Source: an uncultured Actinomycetes bacterium (GTDB lineage Bacteria; Actinomycetota; Actinomycetes; S36-B12). Taken from it: a stretch of DNA of 11,609 nucleotides. Numbering within the stretch: the first letter of the stretch is position 1; each line of letters opens with the position of its first letter. This document shows positions 5,771 to 11,609 of the stretch, piece by piece. The position numbers and the translations under genes were made by a program. The stretch spans positions 1 to 11,609 of the forward strand of contig CALFIA010000374.1 of the NCBI GenBank assembly GCA_937876275.1. The letters are read 5' to 3'. The notes below the pieces were generated by a model. That model worked only from the letters and a program-made list of their open reading frames with translations, was not told the DNA's origin and did no database searches.

Positions 5771-6559
5771 ATGACCGTTCTCGATGACATCTGCGACGGC
5801 GTTCGCCTCGATGTCGCCCAGCGCGAGGCGCAGCTCAGCCTCGACGAGGTCAAGTCCCGGGCAGCAGCCGCAGCGCCGGCGCGTGACGTCGCCGCGATCT
5901 TGCGCCTGCCTGGCATGAGTGTCATCGCAGAGGTCAAGCGCACCAGTCCGAGCAAGGGTGACCTCGCGCCCATCGCTGACCCCGCAGCTCTTGCCGCCGA
6001 TTACGAGGCCGGGGGAGCCTCGGTCATCAGCGTGCTGACGGAAGAGCGCCGGTTCAACGGCAGCCTCGCCGATCTCGATGCCGTACGTGCCCGCGTGGGC
6101 ATCGCCGTGCTTCGCAAGGACTTCATGGTCAGCGAGTATCAGATCTTCGAGGCGAAGGCTCATGGCGCCGATCTCATCCTTCTTATCGTCGCCGCACTGA
6201 CCCAAGATGAACTCGTCTCGATGCTTGCGCTCGCTGAGTCCTTGGGTCTCAGTGTTCTCGTCGAGGTTCATGACGAGGCCGAGACCGAACGCGCTGTCGC
6301 GGCAGGCGCCACGATCATCGGCGTCAACGCGCGCAATCTGAAGACCCTCGATGTCGACCGCGGCACTTTTGCGCGACTCGCACCTCTGATCCCGGATTCA
6401 TGCGTCAAGGTCGCCGAGTCCGGAGTGCGCGATGGCGACGATGTTCGTTACTACGCATCACTGGGCGCCGACGCCGTGCTCGTTGGCGAGAGCCTGGTCA
6501 AGAACGGTAATCCGCGCGAAGCGGTCGCAGCACTCATCACGGCAGGGGAGTCTTCATGA
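5771..6559 (+). CDS. trpC: Indole-3-glycerol phosphate synthase TrpC
   Basis: This stand-alone (beta/alpha)8-barrel enzyme of 262 residues closes the indole ring of CdRP, releasing CO2 and water. Catalytic positions line up with characterised enzymes: E54 and K56 in VIAEVKRTSPSKGD (51-64), K116 in LRKDF (114-118), E165 in VLVEVHD (162-168), N186 in GVNARNL (184-190), and E216-S217 in VAESG (214-218). The C-terminal phosphate site GADAVLVGESLVK (232-244) is present. It is not fused to TrpF, consistent with an actinobacterium that uses PriA for that step. The ATG at 5771 gives the normal N-terminus. The stop overlaps the trpB start as ATGA, so the two are coupled. Expression may begin at the repeat-containing spacer just upstream. 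Confidence 0.97.
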   Translation: MTVLDDICDGVRLDVAQREAQLSLDEVKSRAAAAAPARDVAAILRLPGMSVIAEVKRTSPSKGDLAPIADPAALAADYEAGGASVISVLTEERRFNGSLADLDAVRARVGIAVLRKDFMVSEYQIFEAKAHGADLILLIVAALTQDELVSMLALAESLGLSVLVEVHDEAETERAVAAGATIIGVNARNLKTLDVDRGTFARLAPLIPDSCVKVAESGVRDGDDVRYYASLGADAVLVGESLVKNGNPREAVAALITAGESS

Positions 6560-7776
6560 CCGTCACCGATATCGCCGGGCATTTCGGCCCGTATGGCGGT
6601 CGCTTCGTGCCCGAGGCACTGACTGCTGCACTCGATCAACTCGATGCCGCGTTCCGCGCTGCCATCGTCGACGAGACATTTCGTGCCGAGCTCGCCGGCC
6701 TTGAGCACGACTACACCGGACGCCCCAACCCGTTGACCCTCGCGCGCCGTTTCGGCGCCGAGTGCGGCGGAGCGACGGTGTACCTCAAGCGCGAGGATCT
6801 CAATCACACTGGCTCGCACAAGATCAACAACGTGCTCGGCCAGGCACTGCTCACCAAGCGCATGGGCAAGACTCGCATGATCGCCGAGACCGGCGCCGGT
6901 CAGCATGGCGTCGCTACCGCGACTGCCGCAGCGCTGATGGGTCTCGAGTGCACCGTTTACATGGGCGAGGCCGATACCAAGCGTCAGGCACTCAACGTCG
7001 CGCGCATGCGCTTGCTCGGCGCCGAGGTCGTGCCGGTCACCATCGGTTCACGCACTCTCAAGGACGCCATCAACGAGGCCATGCGCGACTGGGTCAGCTC
7101 GGTCGAGCACACTCATTACTGCCTCGGCACTGTTACCGGCCCGGCGCCGTTCCCGGAGATGGTGCGTTACTTCCACTCCGTCATCGGCCGCGAGGCGCGC
7201 GAGCAGATCCTGGCCGTCGAAGGTCGCCTGCCTGACGCCGTTGCTGCATGCGTCGGCGGTGGTTCGAATGCCATGGGCCTGTTCAGTGGATTCATCAACG
7301 ACGAATCGGTGCAGTTGCGCGGCTACGAAGCCGGCGGCGAAGGCATCGAGACCGGCAAGCATGCCGCGCGCTTCGCCCAGGGTTCGCCCGGCGTGCTGCA
7401 CGGCGCACGCACCTATGTCATGCAAGACCAATGGGGCCAGACCATCGAGTCGCATTCGATCAGTGCGGGCCTCGATTACCCGGGAGTCGGCCCCGAGCAT
7501 GCATGGCTGCATGACACCGGTCGTGCGATCTACGAATCGGTCACCGATATCGAGGCGATGGACGCCTTCGCCGTGCTGTGCCGCACTGAGGGCATCATCC
7601 CCGCGATCGAGACCGCGCATGGTCTTGCCGGTGCGATGCGTCTGGGCAAGACGCTCGGCCCAGGTGCGATCATCATCGTGAACCTCTCCGGTCGTGGAGA
7701 CAAGGACGTCGCCACCGCAGCCCGCTGGTTCGGCATGGATCTCGGTGCCGCGGTTGAAGTGTCGGAGGGACGATGA
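6556..7776 (+). CDS. trpB: Tryptophan synthase beta chain TrpB
   Basis: The 406-residue PLP enzyme joins indole to serine to make tryptophan in the alpha2-beta2 complex with TrpA. The N-terminus GHFGPYGGRFVPEAL is that of the TrpB1 type that partners TrpA. The cofactor lysine is K89 in HTGSHKIN (84-91). Catalytic E111 lies in ETGAGQHG (111-118), the PLP phosphate loop is GGGSNAMG (234-241), and S378 in SGRGDKD (378-384) faces the pyridine nitrogen. Length and motifs are complete. ATG 6556 is preceded by GGGGAG (6545-6550) and overlaps the trpC stop by four bases; its own stop overlaps the trpA start in the same way, keeping beta and alpha subunit synthesis in step. Confidence 0.98.
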   Translation: MTVTDIAGHFGPYGGRFVPEALTAALDQLDAAFRAAIVDETFRAELAGLEHDYTGRPNPLTLARRFGAECGGATVYLKREDLNHTGSHKINNVLGQALLTKRMGKTRMIAETGAGQHGVATATAAALMGLECTVYMGEADTKRQALNVARMRLLGAEVVPVTIGSRTLKDAINEAMRDWVSSVEHTHYCLGTVTGPAPFPEMVRYFHSVIGREAREQILAVEGRLPDAVAACVGGGSNAMGLFSGFINDESVQLRGYEAGGEGIETGKHAARFAQGSPGVLHGARTYVMQDQWGQTIESHSISAGLDYPGVGPEHAWLHDTGRAIYESVTDIEAMDAFAVLCRTEGIIPAIETAHGLAGAMRLGKTLGPGAIIIVNLSGRGDKDVATAARWFGMDLGAAVEVSEGR

Positions 7777-8576
7777 CTCGTCACGCCTCACTCGCCGACG
7801 CCTTCGCGCACGCGAAGTCCGAGAATCGCGCGGCGTTGATCGGCTACCTGCCTGCAGGCTTCCCGACAGTTGCCGACAGCGTGCGCATCATCAATCAGAT
7901 GGTGGCCAGCGGCTGCGACATCATCGAGGTCGGCTTGCCGTACTCCGATCCGCTGATGGACGGCCCTGCTATCCAGGAAGCTGTCGACCTGGCCCTTCGT
8001 GCAGGCACGACCCCCGAAGACGTCCTCGACGTGGTCGAGCAGGTCGTGGCGGCCGGTGCGACTGCTGTCGTGATGTCGTACTGGAATCCGATCGAGCGCT
8101 ACGGCGTCGAGCGATTCGCCACGCGTCTGGAGGCAGCAGGCGGCCTCGGCGTGATCACCCCTGATCTCACCCCCGAAGAAGCCGGTGACTGGATCACCGC
8201 CACCGATGCCCACGGCATCGAGCGAATCTTCCTCGTGGCCCCGTCGTCCACCGATGCCCGCATCTCGAAAGTCGTCGAGTCGACGTCCGGTTTCGTCTAC
8301 GCCGCATCGACCATGGGCGTCACCGGTGCTCGCACCACCCTGGGCTCAGCCGCCGGCGAACTCGTTGCACGTACCCGCCCTGCCACCGACCTTCCGATCT
8401 GCGTCGGTGTCGGCGTCTCGACAGGGGAGCAGGCAGCAACAGTGGCGTCGTACGCCGACGGAGTTATCGTGGGTTCAGCCTTCGTCAAGCGCGTGCTCGA
8501 CGCGGCCACGATCGATGATGCGTGCATCGCGATCGACGCACTGACCCGTGAGCTGGCCGAAGGAGTCCGAGCATGA
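7773..8576 (+). CDS. trpA: Tryptophan synthase alpha chain TrpA
   Basis: The 267-residue barrel subunit splits indole glycerol phosphate into indole and glyceraldehyde 3-phosphate and channels indole to TrpB. The catalytic acids are E52 and D63 in IIEVGLPYSDPLMDGPAIQ (50-68), equivalent to Glu49 and Asp60 of the Salmonella enzyme. TPDLTPEEA (129-137), the loop ASTMGVTGAR (178-187) and phosphate-site segments VGVGVST (211-217) and GVIVGSAFVK (230-239) are all present. The ATG at 7773 follows GGAGGGA (7764-7770) and lies inside an ATGA overlap with the trpB stop. Its own TGA overlaps the ATG of the MauE-like gene, so the operon continues beyond tryptophan synthesis. Confidence 0.98.
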   Translation: MTRHASLADAFAHAKSENRAALIGYLPAGFPTVADSVRIINQMVASGCDIIEVGLPYSDPLMDGPAIQEAVDLALRAGTTPEDVLDVVEQVVAAGATAVVMSYWNPIERYGVERFATRLEAAGGLGVITPDLTPEEAGDWITATDAHGIERIFLVAPSSTDARISKVVESTSGFVYAASTMGVTGARTTLGSAAGELVARTRPATDLPICVGVGVSTGEQAATVASYADGVIVGSAFVKRVLDAATIDDACIAIDALTRELAEGVRA

Positions 8577-9052
8577 GGAAATTCTTCGGCAACCCCTGGG
8601 TTGGCCTGGTCTTCCGTCTCGTCCTCGCGGCCGTGCTGATCTACGCAGGTGCAGTAAAGCTCTTCGAACCGGGCGGCGCCCGTGATGCGATCGTCGCCTA
8701 TCGAGTCTTCGGCGGAAACATCCCCGACATTCTCGGCTGGGCACTTCCGATCTCCGAGGTCATTCTCGGCCTGCTTCTGCTCATGGGCCTTTTCGTGCGC
8801 TGGGCTGCTTTCCTCACCGCCTGCCTGATGACCGCGTTCATCCTCGGTATCGCGAGTGTGTGGATTCGTGGCTACAACATCGACTGCGGCTGCTTCGGCG
8901 GCGGCGGGGATATCACCGGTGATGGACGTAACTGGCGCTATACCTCCGAGATCCTCCGAGACCTGCTCTTCACCGGTATGGGGGTCTGGCTCGTGGCCTG
9001 GCCTCGCACCCGATTCGCGCTCGACATAACCGCCTCCGACGACGAGGTCTGA
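8573..9052 (+). CDS. MauE/DoxX-type redox-associated membrane protein
   Basis: The 159-residue protein has four predicted helices, roughly 11-29, 52-74, 78-98 and 128-144. The N-terminal block FRLVLAAVLIYAGAVKLFEP (14-33) is typical of MauE/DoxX proteins. A CGC motif, C105 and C107 in YNIDCGCFGGGG (101-112), lies in the loop between helices 3 and 4 and is the likely redox centre. The family is associated with disulfide handling in the envelope, and MauE itself with maturation of methylamine dehydrogenase. There is no methylamine gene here, so a role supporting the following DsbA-like protein is the better inference. The ATG at 8573 overlaps the trpA stop (ATGA) and has AAGGAG at 8560-8565, so it is co-translated with trpA. 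Confidence 0.87.
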   Translation: MRKFFGNPWVGLVFRLVLAAVLIYAGAVKLFEPGGARDAIVAYRVFGGNIPDILGWALPISEVILGLLLLMGLFVRWAAFLTACLMTAFILGIASVWIRGYNIDCGCFGGGGDITGDGRNWRYTSEILRDLLFTGMGVWLVAWPRTRFALDITASDDEV

Positions 9053-9102
9053 CCACTCGTCGTTTACGGTGATACTCAGGACACGACAACCGAGGGATGA
9101 CC

Positions 9103-9903
9103 ATGGCTGACAAGAACAGCGACCGCCGCGCCAAGGCCGAGGCCGCGCGCAATGCCGCCAATGCCGGCGAGAAGAGGCGCGAGCGCATCACTCGCATCGT
9201 CGGTGCCGTTGTCGTCGTGGTTGTCGTTCTCGGCATCATCGGCGTCGCCGTCATCGCCAAGAACTCCTCGAGTGATTCCTCAGGCGGTGCGTCCACCGCA
9301 TCGGCCGACCCGAATGCACCCCTGCCCACCGGCGTGCTCTCGAAGGACAACAAATTCGCCTATGGCGTCTCGCTGAACCCCAATGACACCGCGGTACCCG
9401 TGCTCGAAATCTGGGAAGACTTCCAGTGCCCGGCATGCGAGGCCCTGGAGAAGGCCAACGGTGCAGGCATCGAGAAGCTCGCCGCTGACGGCAAGATCCA
9501 GCTGATCTGGCGCCCGACCACATTCCTCGATCGCAATCTGAAGAACGACTCCTCGGTGCGTGCCGCCGGAGCGTGGGGCTGCGCAATCGATGCAGGCAAG
9601 ACGCAGGAGTTCCATAACGCCGTCTACGCGAACCCGCCGGCCAATGAGGGTGATGGCTTCACCGATGCGCAGCTGCAGGCCTTTGCAGTGGCCTCGGGCA
9701 TCACGGGCGCTGCACTCGACACCTTCAATAAGTGCCTTGCCGCCGGTACCTACCAGCCGTGGGCACTGAACTCGACCCAGGTGTTCTACGACGCCAACAT
9801 CCCGGGCACCCCGCTGGTCAAGATCAACGGTACCGAGATCGATCCGTCGGTCGCCGCTGATCCGGCCAAGCTCGAGCAGGCAGTGGCTGACGCGACCAAG
9901 TAG
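9103..9903 (+). CDS. Membrane-anchored DsbA-like thiol oxidoreductase
   Basis: The 266-residue protein has a basic N-terminus, one transmembrane helix (about 31-52), a Ser/Ala-rich linker and a thioredoxin-fold domain of the DsbA type on the outer face. The active site is C109-P-A-C112 in WEDFQCPACEALE (104-116). The cis-proline loop is GTPLVKING (235-243), with P237. Two further cysteines, C160 and C211, could form a second disulfide. It should make or reshuffle disulfides in exported proteins. The start at ATG 9103 is preferred because GAGGG (9092-9096) is six bases upstream. ATG 9097, in frame, abuts that sequence and would only add MT. It lies 50 bases after the MauE-like gene, probably its redox partner. 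Confidence 0.9.
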   Translation: MADKNSDRRAKAEAARNAANAGEKRRERITRIVGAVVVVVVVLGIIGVAVIAKNSSSDSSGGASTASADPNAPLPTGVLSKDNKFAYGVSLNPNDTAVPVLEIWEDFQCPACEALEKANGAGIEKLAADGKIQLIWRPTTFLDRNLKNDSSVRAAGAWGCAIDAGKTQEFHNAVYANPPANEGDGFTDAQLQAFAVASGITGAALDTFNKCLAAGTYQPWALNSTQVFYDANIPGTPLVKINGTEIDPSVAADPAKLEQAVADATK

Positions 9904-9934
9904 TCGCATCAGTTACTGAGCGTGAGGATTCCTG

Positions 9935-10810
9935 TTGACGTCATCTGAGGTTCTCGCGTTCATTCCCAGCCCGACCCAAGGTGTCTGGAATCTCGGTCCG
10001 ATTCCGGTGCGTGCCTACGCACTGCTGATCGTCGCCGGCATCATCGTTGCCGTCTGGTACGGCGGCAAGCGGTATGTCGCGCGCGGCGGGCGCCCCGGCG
10101 CCATCACCGATATCGCGATCTGGGCGGTGCCCTTCGGCATCATCGGCGGTCGGCTGTATCACGTCATTACTGACAACCAGTTGTACTTCGGGCCGAACGG
10201 CAAGGGGCTCATTGCCGCGTTCCGCATCTGGGACGGCGGCCTGGGCATCTGGGGTGCTGTCGCACTCGGCGCCCTGGGCGCCTGGATCGGTGCTCGTCGT
10301 GCGGGGGTTGCGCTGCCGCCAGTCGCCGACGCCGTCGCGCCGGCGATCGCACTTGCGCAGGCCATCGGCCGCTGGGGCAACTACTTCAATCAGGAGCTCT
10401 TCGGGAAGCCGACCACGGTGCCGTGGGCACTGGAGATCGATCCGGCGCATCGGCCGGCCGGCTACGAGCAGTACGCCACCTTCCAGCCGACATTTCTATA
10501 TGAATCTCTCTGGCTGATCGCCATGGTGCTCGTGCTGGTGTGGGCCGATAAGCGCTTCCGGATGGGCCACGGCCGCGTGTTCGCCCTCTACGTTCTGCTG
10601 TACTGCATCGGCCGGTTCTGGATCGAGAGCCTGCGCATCGACGATGCCCACCACATCCTGGGCCTGCGCCTAAACGACTGGACCTCGATCCTGGTCGGGC
10701 TGGGTGCGCTGATCTACCTGATCGTCTCGGCCAGGCTGCGCCCCGGCCCCGATGACATCGTGGTCGAGGATCTCGAGATCCAGGCGGAGCAGCTCGCCGC
10801 CGAGGAGTGA
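9935..10810 (+). CDS. lgt: Prolipoprotein diacylglyceryl transferase Lgt
   Basis: Lgt transfers diacylglycerol from phosphatidylglycerol to the lipobox cysteine of prolipoproteins in the cytoplasmic membrane. The 291-residue product has about seven hydrophobic helices. Family landmarks are the N-terminal PIPVRAYALLI (22-32), GGRLYHVITD (71-80) and the Lgt signature GRWGNYFNQELFGKPT (145-160), with R146, N149, E154 and G157 matching R143, N146, E151 and G154 of the E. coli enzyme. QPTFLYES (184-191) and GRFWIESLR are also present. The position of E. coli His103 appears to be W106 in WDGGLGIWG. The start is an unusual TTG at 9935, chosen because TGAGGA (9923-9928) is six bases upstream and no ATG fits. 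The C-terminus is short, without the long tail of some actinobacterial Lgt proteins. Confidence 0.96.
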   Translation: MTSSEVLAFIPSPTQGVWNLGPIPVRAYALLIVAGIIVAVWYGGKRYVARGGRPGAITDIAIWAVPFGIIGGRLYHVITDNQLYFGPNGKGLIAAFRIWDGGLGIWGAVALGALGAWIGARRAGVALPPVADAVAPAIALAQAIGRWGNYFNQELFGKPTTVPWALEIDPAHRPAGYEQYATFQPTFLYESLWLIAMVLVLVWADKRFRMGHGRVFALYVLLYCIGRFWIESLRIDDAHHILGLRLNDWTSILVGLGALIYLIVSARLRPGPDDIVVEDLEIQAEQLAAEE

Positions 10811-10884
10811 TCCCAGTCGACCGCGCCAGGGGAGTCCGATATGTCGGATTCCGTCGCGGATTTCGCCCCCTGCAGGCTGACTGA

Positions 10885-10890
10885 TAGCCT
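10885..10890 (+). promoter_or_regulatory. Candidate -10 element of the rpsO promoter
   Basis: TAGCCT fits TANNNT in the 171-base gap between lgt and rpsO. Transcription would start near 10897 and give a leader of about 85 bases, which holds the whole folded element at 10914-10970. No convincing -35 hexamer is visible. Read-through from lgt remains possible. Confidence 0.4.
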
Positions 10891-10913
10891 CAAGACTCCA
10901 GACGGTCGTGAAG

Positions 10914-10970
10914 CGGGCGCTTTGCGATTCGTGTCGAATACTGATTGTGCTGCCGCGCGCAGCGCGCCCG
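10914..10970 (+). promoter_or_regulatory. Three-way-junction leader RNA of rpsO, candidate S15 autoregulatory element
   Basis: Three perfectly paired stems can coexist. P1 is CGGGCGC (10914-10920) with GCGCCCG (10964-10970). P2 is ATTCG (10927-10931) with CGAAT (10935-10939). P3 is GCTGC (10949-10953) with GCAGC (10959-10963). P3 abuts P1 with no linker, as in a coaxial stack, and P1 ends one base before the AAGGGA Shine-Dalgarno region (10971-10976). A competing hairpin, GCGCG (10955-10959) with CGCGC (10963-10967), excludes both P1 and P3, so two states are possible. S15 binds a three-helix junction in 16S rRNA and represses its own mRNA in several bacterial groups through differing leader structures. 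The fold was found by hand and is untested. Confidence 0.55.
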
Positions 10971-10981
10971 AAGGGAAAGTA

Positions 10982-11251
10982 ATGCCTCTCGATTCCGCAG
11001 TGAAGGCCCAGATCGTCGCCGAATACGGCACCAAGCCGGGCGACACCGGCTCACCCGAGGTCCAGATCGCGATGCTGACCAAGCGCATCCAGGATCTCAC
11101 CGAGCACCTCAAGATGCACAAGCATGACCACCACAGCCGCCGTGGCCTGCTGATCCTCGTCGGACAGCGCCGCCGTCTGCTCCAGTACTTGGTCAAGACC
11201 GACATCGCCCGTTACCGAACCATCATCGAGAAGCTGGGCATTCGTCGCTAA
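10982..11251 (+). CDS. rpsO: 30S ribosomal protein S15
   Basis: The product is 89 residues, the standard S15 length. It binds the 16S rRNA central-domain three-way junction early in 30S assembly and helps form an intersubunit bridge. The sequence reads straight through the family core: YGTKPGDTGSPEVQIAMLT (15-33), ITxHLKxHKHDHHSRRGLL-like helix region with HKHDHHSRRGLL (about 46-57), VGQRRRLLQYL (59-69) and the ending IIEKLGIRR. The ATG at 10982 is chosen because it gives the canonical MPLDSAVKAQI start and has AAGGGAAAG (10971-10979) before it. The frame is open for 47 codons further upstream to an ATG at 10841, which is judged not to be the S15 start. pnp follows, as in many bacteria. Confidence 0.97.
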   Translation: MPLDSAVKAQIVAEYGTKPGDTGSPEVQIAMLTKRIQDLTEHLKMHKHDHHSRRGLLILVGQRRRLLQYLVKTDIARYRTIIEKLGIRR

Positions 11252-11260
11252 GTGTTCGGC

Positions 11261-11288
11261 GAGTCGACGCCCGCACGGGCGTCGACTC
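11261..11288 (+). terminator. Strong hairpin after rpsO (terminator or RNase processing site)
   Basis: GAGTCGACGCCC (11261-11272) pairs perfectly over 12 bases with GGGCGTCGACTC (11277-11288) around a GCAC tetraloop, starting nine bases after the rpsO stop. Only a scattered pyrimidine run follows (CTGAATCCTTCTCC), so it is an I-shaped, T-poor terminator at best. The rpsO-pnp spacer of E. coli and Streptomyces also has hairpins that are cut by RNase III in pnp control, so a processing role is equally possible. Confidence 0.8.
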
Positions 11289-11303
11289 CTGAATCCTTCT
11301 CCT

Positions 11304-11356
11304 GGTGCCGCATTCGCGACATCAGCTGCACTACACGGTGCCGTTCCACCGGCACC
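11304..11356 (+). other. Alternative hairpins in the pnp leader
   Basis: GGTGCCG (11337-11343) pairs perfectly with CGGCACC (11350-11356) over a six-base TTCCAC loop. The same seven bases occur earlier at 11304-11310 and could pair with that 3' arm instead, making a longer-loop structure. Two 5' arms competing for one 3' arm can act as a switch, but the second copy is the nearer and more stable partner. A -35-like TTGACA begins four bases downstream. Confidence 0.35.
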
Positions 11357-11359
11357 TGC

Positions 11360-11365
11360 TTGACA
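11360..11365 (+). promoter_or_regulatory. Consensus -35 hexamer, possible pnp promoter
   Basis: TTGACA matches the sigma-70-type -35 consensus exactly and opens a locally A-rich stretch (about 11360-11398) in GC-rich DNA. The best -10 candidates, GAACAC at 11383 with 17-base spacing or ACACAT at 11385 with 19-base spacing, are poor. If used, it would give pnp a leader of roughly 140 bases, independent of rpsO. Confidence 0.35.
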
Positions 11366-11449
11366 ACTTCATCCGAAGAAAAGAACACATCGAAAATCCG
11401 GGGCGCCGCGACAGCGCGCGCCAGTAGTTCGGTCCTCGGTAGTGACCTC

Positions 11450-11464
11450 CGGGCTAGAAGCCCG
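11450..11464 (+). other. Hairpin in the pnp leader
   Basis: CGGGCT (11450-11455) and AGCCCG (11459-11464) form a six-base-pair stem with an AGA loop. It lies about 70 bases upstream of the pnp start and would be part of a pnp leader RNA. No T-run follows. It may serve RNA stability or processing; function is inferred from place only. Confidence 0.4.
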
Positions 11465-11509
11465 TGGGCCTCGATCGATGACCGCCACCGGCCGCAAGAC
11501 GTGTGCGCC

Positions 11510-11529
11510 CCTGTCAACAGAACAGGAGG
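11510..11529 (+). promoter_or_regulatory. pnp ribosome binding site, partly in a hairpin
   Basis: AGGAGG (11524-11529) is an excellent Shine-Dalgarno sequence five bases before the GTG start. CCTGT (11510-11514) can pair with ACAGG (11522-11526) across a seven-base loop, covering the first three bases of the Shine-Dalgarno sequence. This weak five-base-pair stem could tune pnp translation and so fit the known autocontrol of pnp in other bacteria. Confidence 0.5.
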
Positions 11530-11534
11530 CACCC

Positions 11535-11609
11535 GTGGAGGGTCCCCAGATCACCGAAGCCGTTATCGACAATGGGTCGTACGGCACCCGCACCATCCGT
11601 TTCGAGACC
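11535..11609 (+). CDS. pnp: Polyribonucleotide nucleotidyltransferase (PNPase), 5' end only
   Basis: Only the first 25 codons lie in the window. They read EGPQITEAVIDNGS then YGTRTIRFET, very close to the N-terminus of actinobacterial PNPase with its IDNGxFGTRTIRFETG segment in the first RNase PH domain. PNPase is a phosphate-dependent 3'-5' exoribonuclease of RNA decay. The GTG at 11535 is fixed by the AGGAGG five bases upstream and by the family N-terminus. Its place directly after rpsO is the usual bacterial order. Catalytic and KH/S1 domains lie beyond the window. Confidence 0.92.
   Translation, partial: MEGPQITEAVIDNGSYGTRTIRFET

Noticed and set aside
5378..6271. 297-codon open frame on the minus strand across DUF2752 and trpC
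   Set aside because: It crosses two real genes and a regulatory spacer, with low-complexity translation and no family resemblance.
9097..9102. ATG 9097 as the start of the DsbA-like gene
   Set aside because: It directly abuts the GAGGG sequence with no spacing; ATG 9103 has a normal six-base gap.
1..11609. New defence, mobile or biosynthetic system
   Set aside because: All coding regions are assigned to housekeeping or common conserved families; no integrase, transposase, toxin pair, CRISPR repeat or composition break was seen.

Overview
The window is a GC-rich stretch of an actinobacterial chromosome (probably class Actinomycetes; the species cannot be told from the sequence). The evidence is gene content and order: hisF-hisI-trpE, a Trp-associated membrane protein, an HGxxPAAW protein, a DUF2752 protein, trpC-trpB-trpA, a DsbA-like protein, lgt, rpsO and pnp. 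This is a recognisable actinobacterial neighbourhood. Every recognised gene lies on the + strand and coding density is very high. The longest stretch without a gene is the 283-base rpsO-pnp spacer. I see no mobile element, tRNA, rRNA, CRISPR array or phage gene.

Layout. (1) Positions 1-3016: the 3' end of hisF, then hisI, trpE overlapping hisI by 4 bases, a four-helix Trp-associated membrane protein overlapping trpE, and a small HGxxPAAW membrane protein. (2) Positions 3139-5206: an OmpR-type response regulator and its sensor histidine kinase, sitting inside the trp region. (3) Positions 5216-5683: a DUF2752 membrane protein, followed by a spacer with a perfect 19-base direct repeat and an imperfect palindrome just upstream of trpC. 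(4) Positions 5771-9052: trpC, trpB, trpA and a MauE/DoxX-type redox membrane protein, joined by 4-base ATGA overlaps. (5) Positions 9103-10810: a membrane-anchored DsbA-like thiol oxidoreductase and lgt. (6) Positions 10885-11609: rpsO with a structured leader, a strong hairpin, and the first 25 codons of pnp.

How the genes work together. HisF and HisI catalyse histidine steps, and TrpE starts tryptophan synthesis from chorismate. TrpC, TrpB and TrpA carry out the last steps. trpD, trpG and trpF are not in the window; in Actinobacteria the trpF step is commonly done by PriA, which also serves histidine synthesis. The MauE-like protein, DsbA-like protein and Lgt form a small envelope group concerned with thiol redox and lipoprotein maturation. 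S15 and PNPase are the usual rpsO-pnp pair.

Most notable signals. The leader of rpsO can fold into a three-way junction that abuts the Shine-Dalgarno sequence, a good candidate for S15 autoregulation. Several genes that lack a Shine-Dalgarno sequence carry a -10-like hexamer about 6 bases before the start codon, which suggests leaderless transcripts. The 19-base repeat and dyad upstream of trpC are a candidate operator. I found no wholly new multi-gene system; the coding content is mostly of well-known families.
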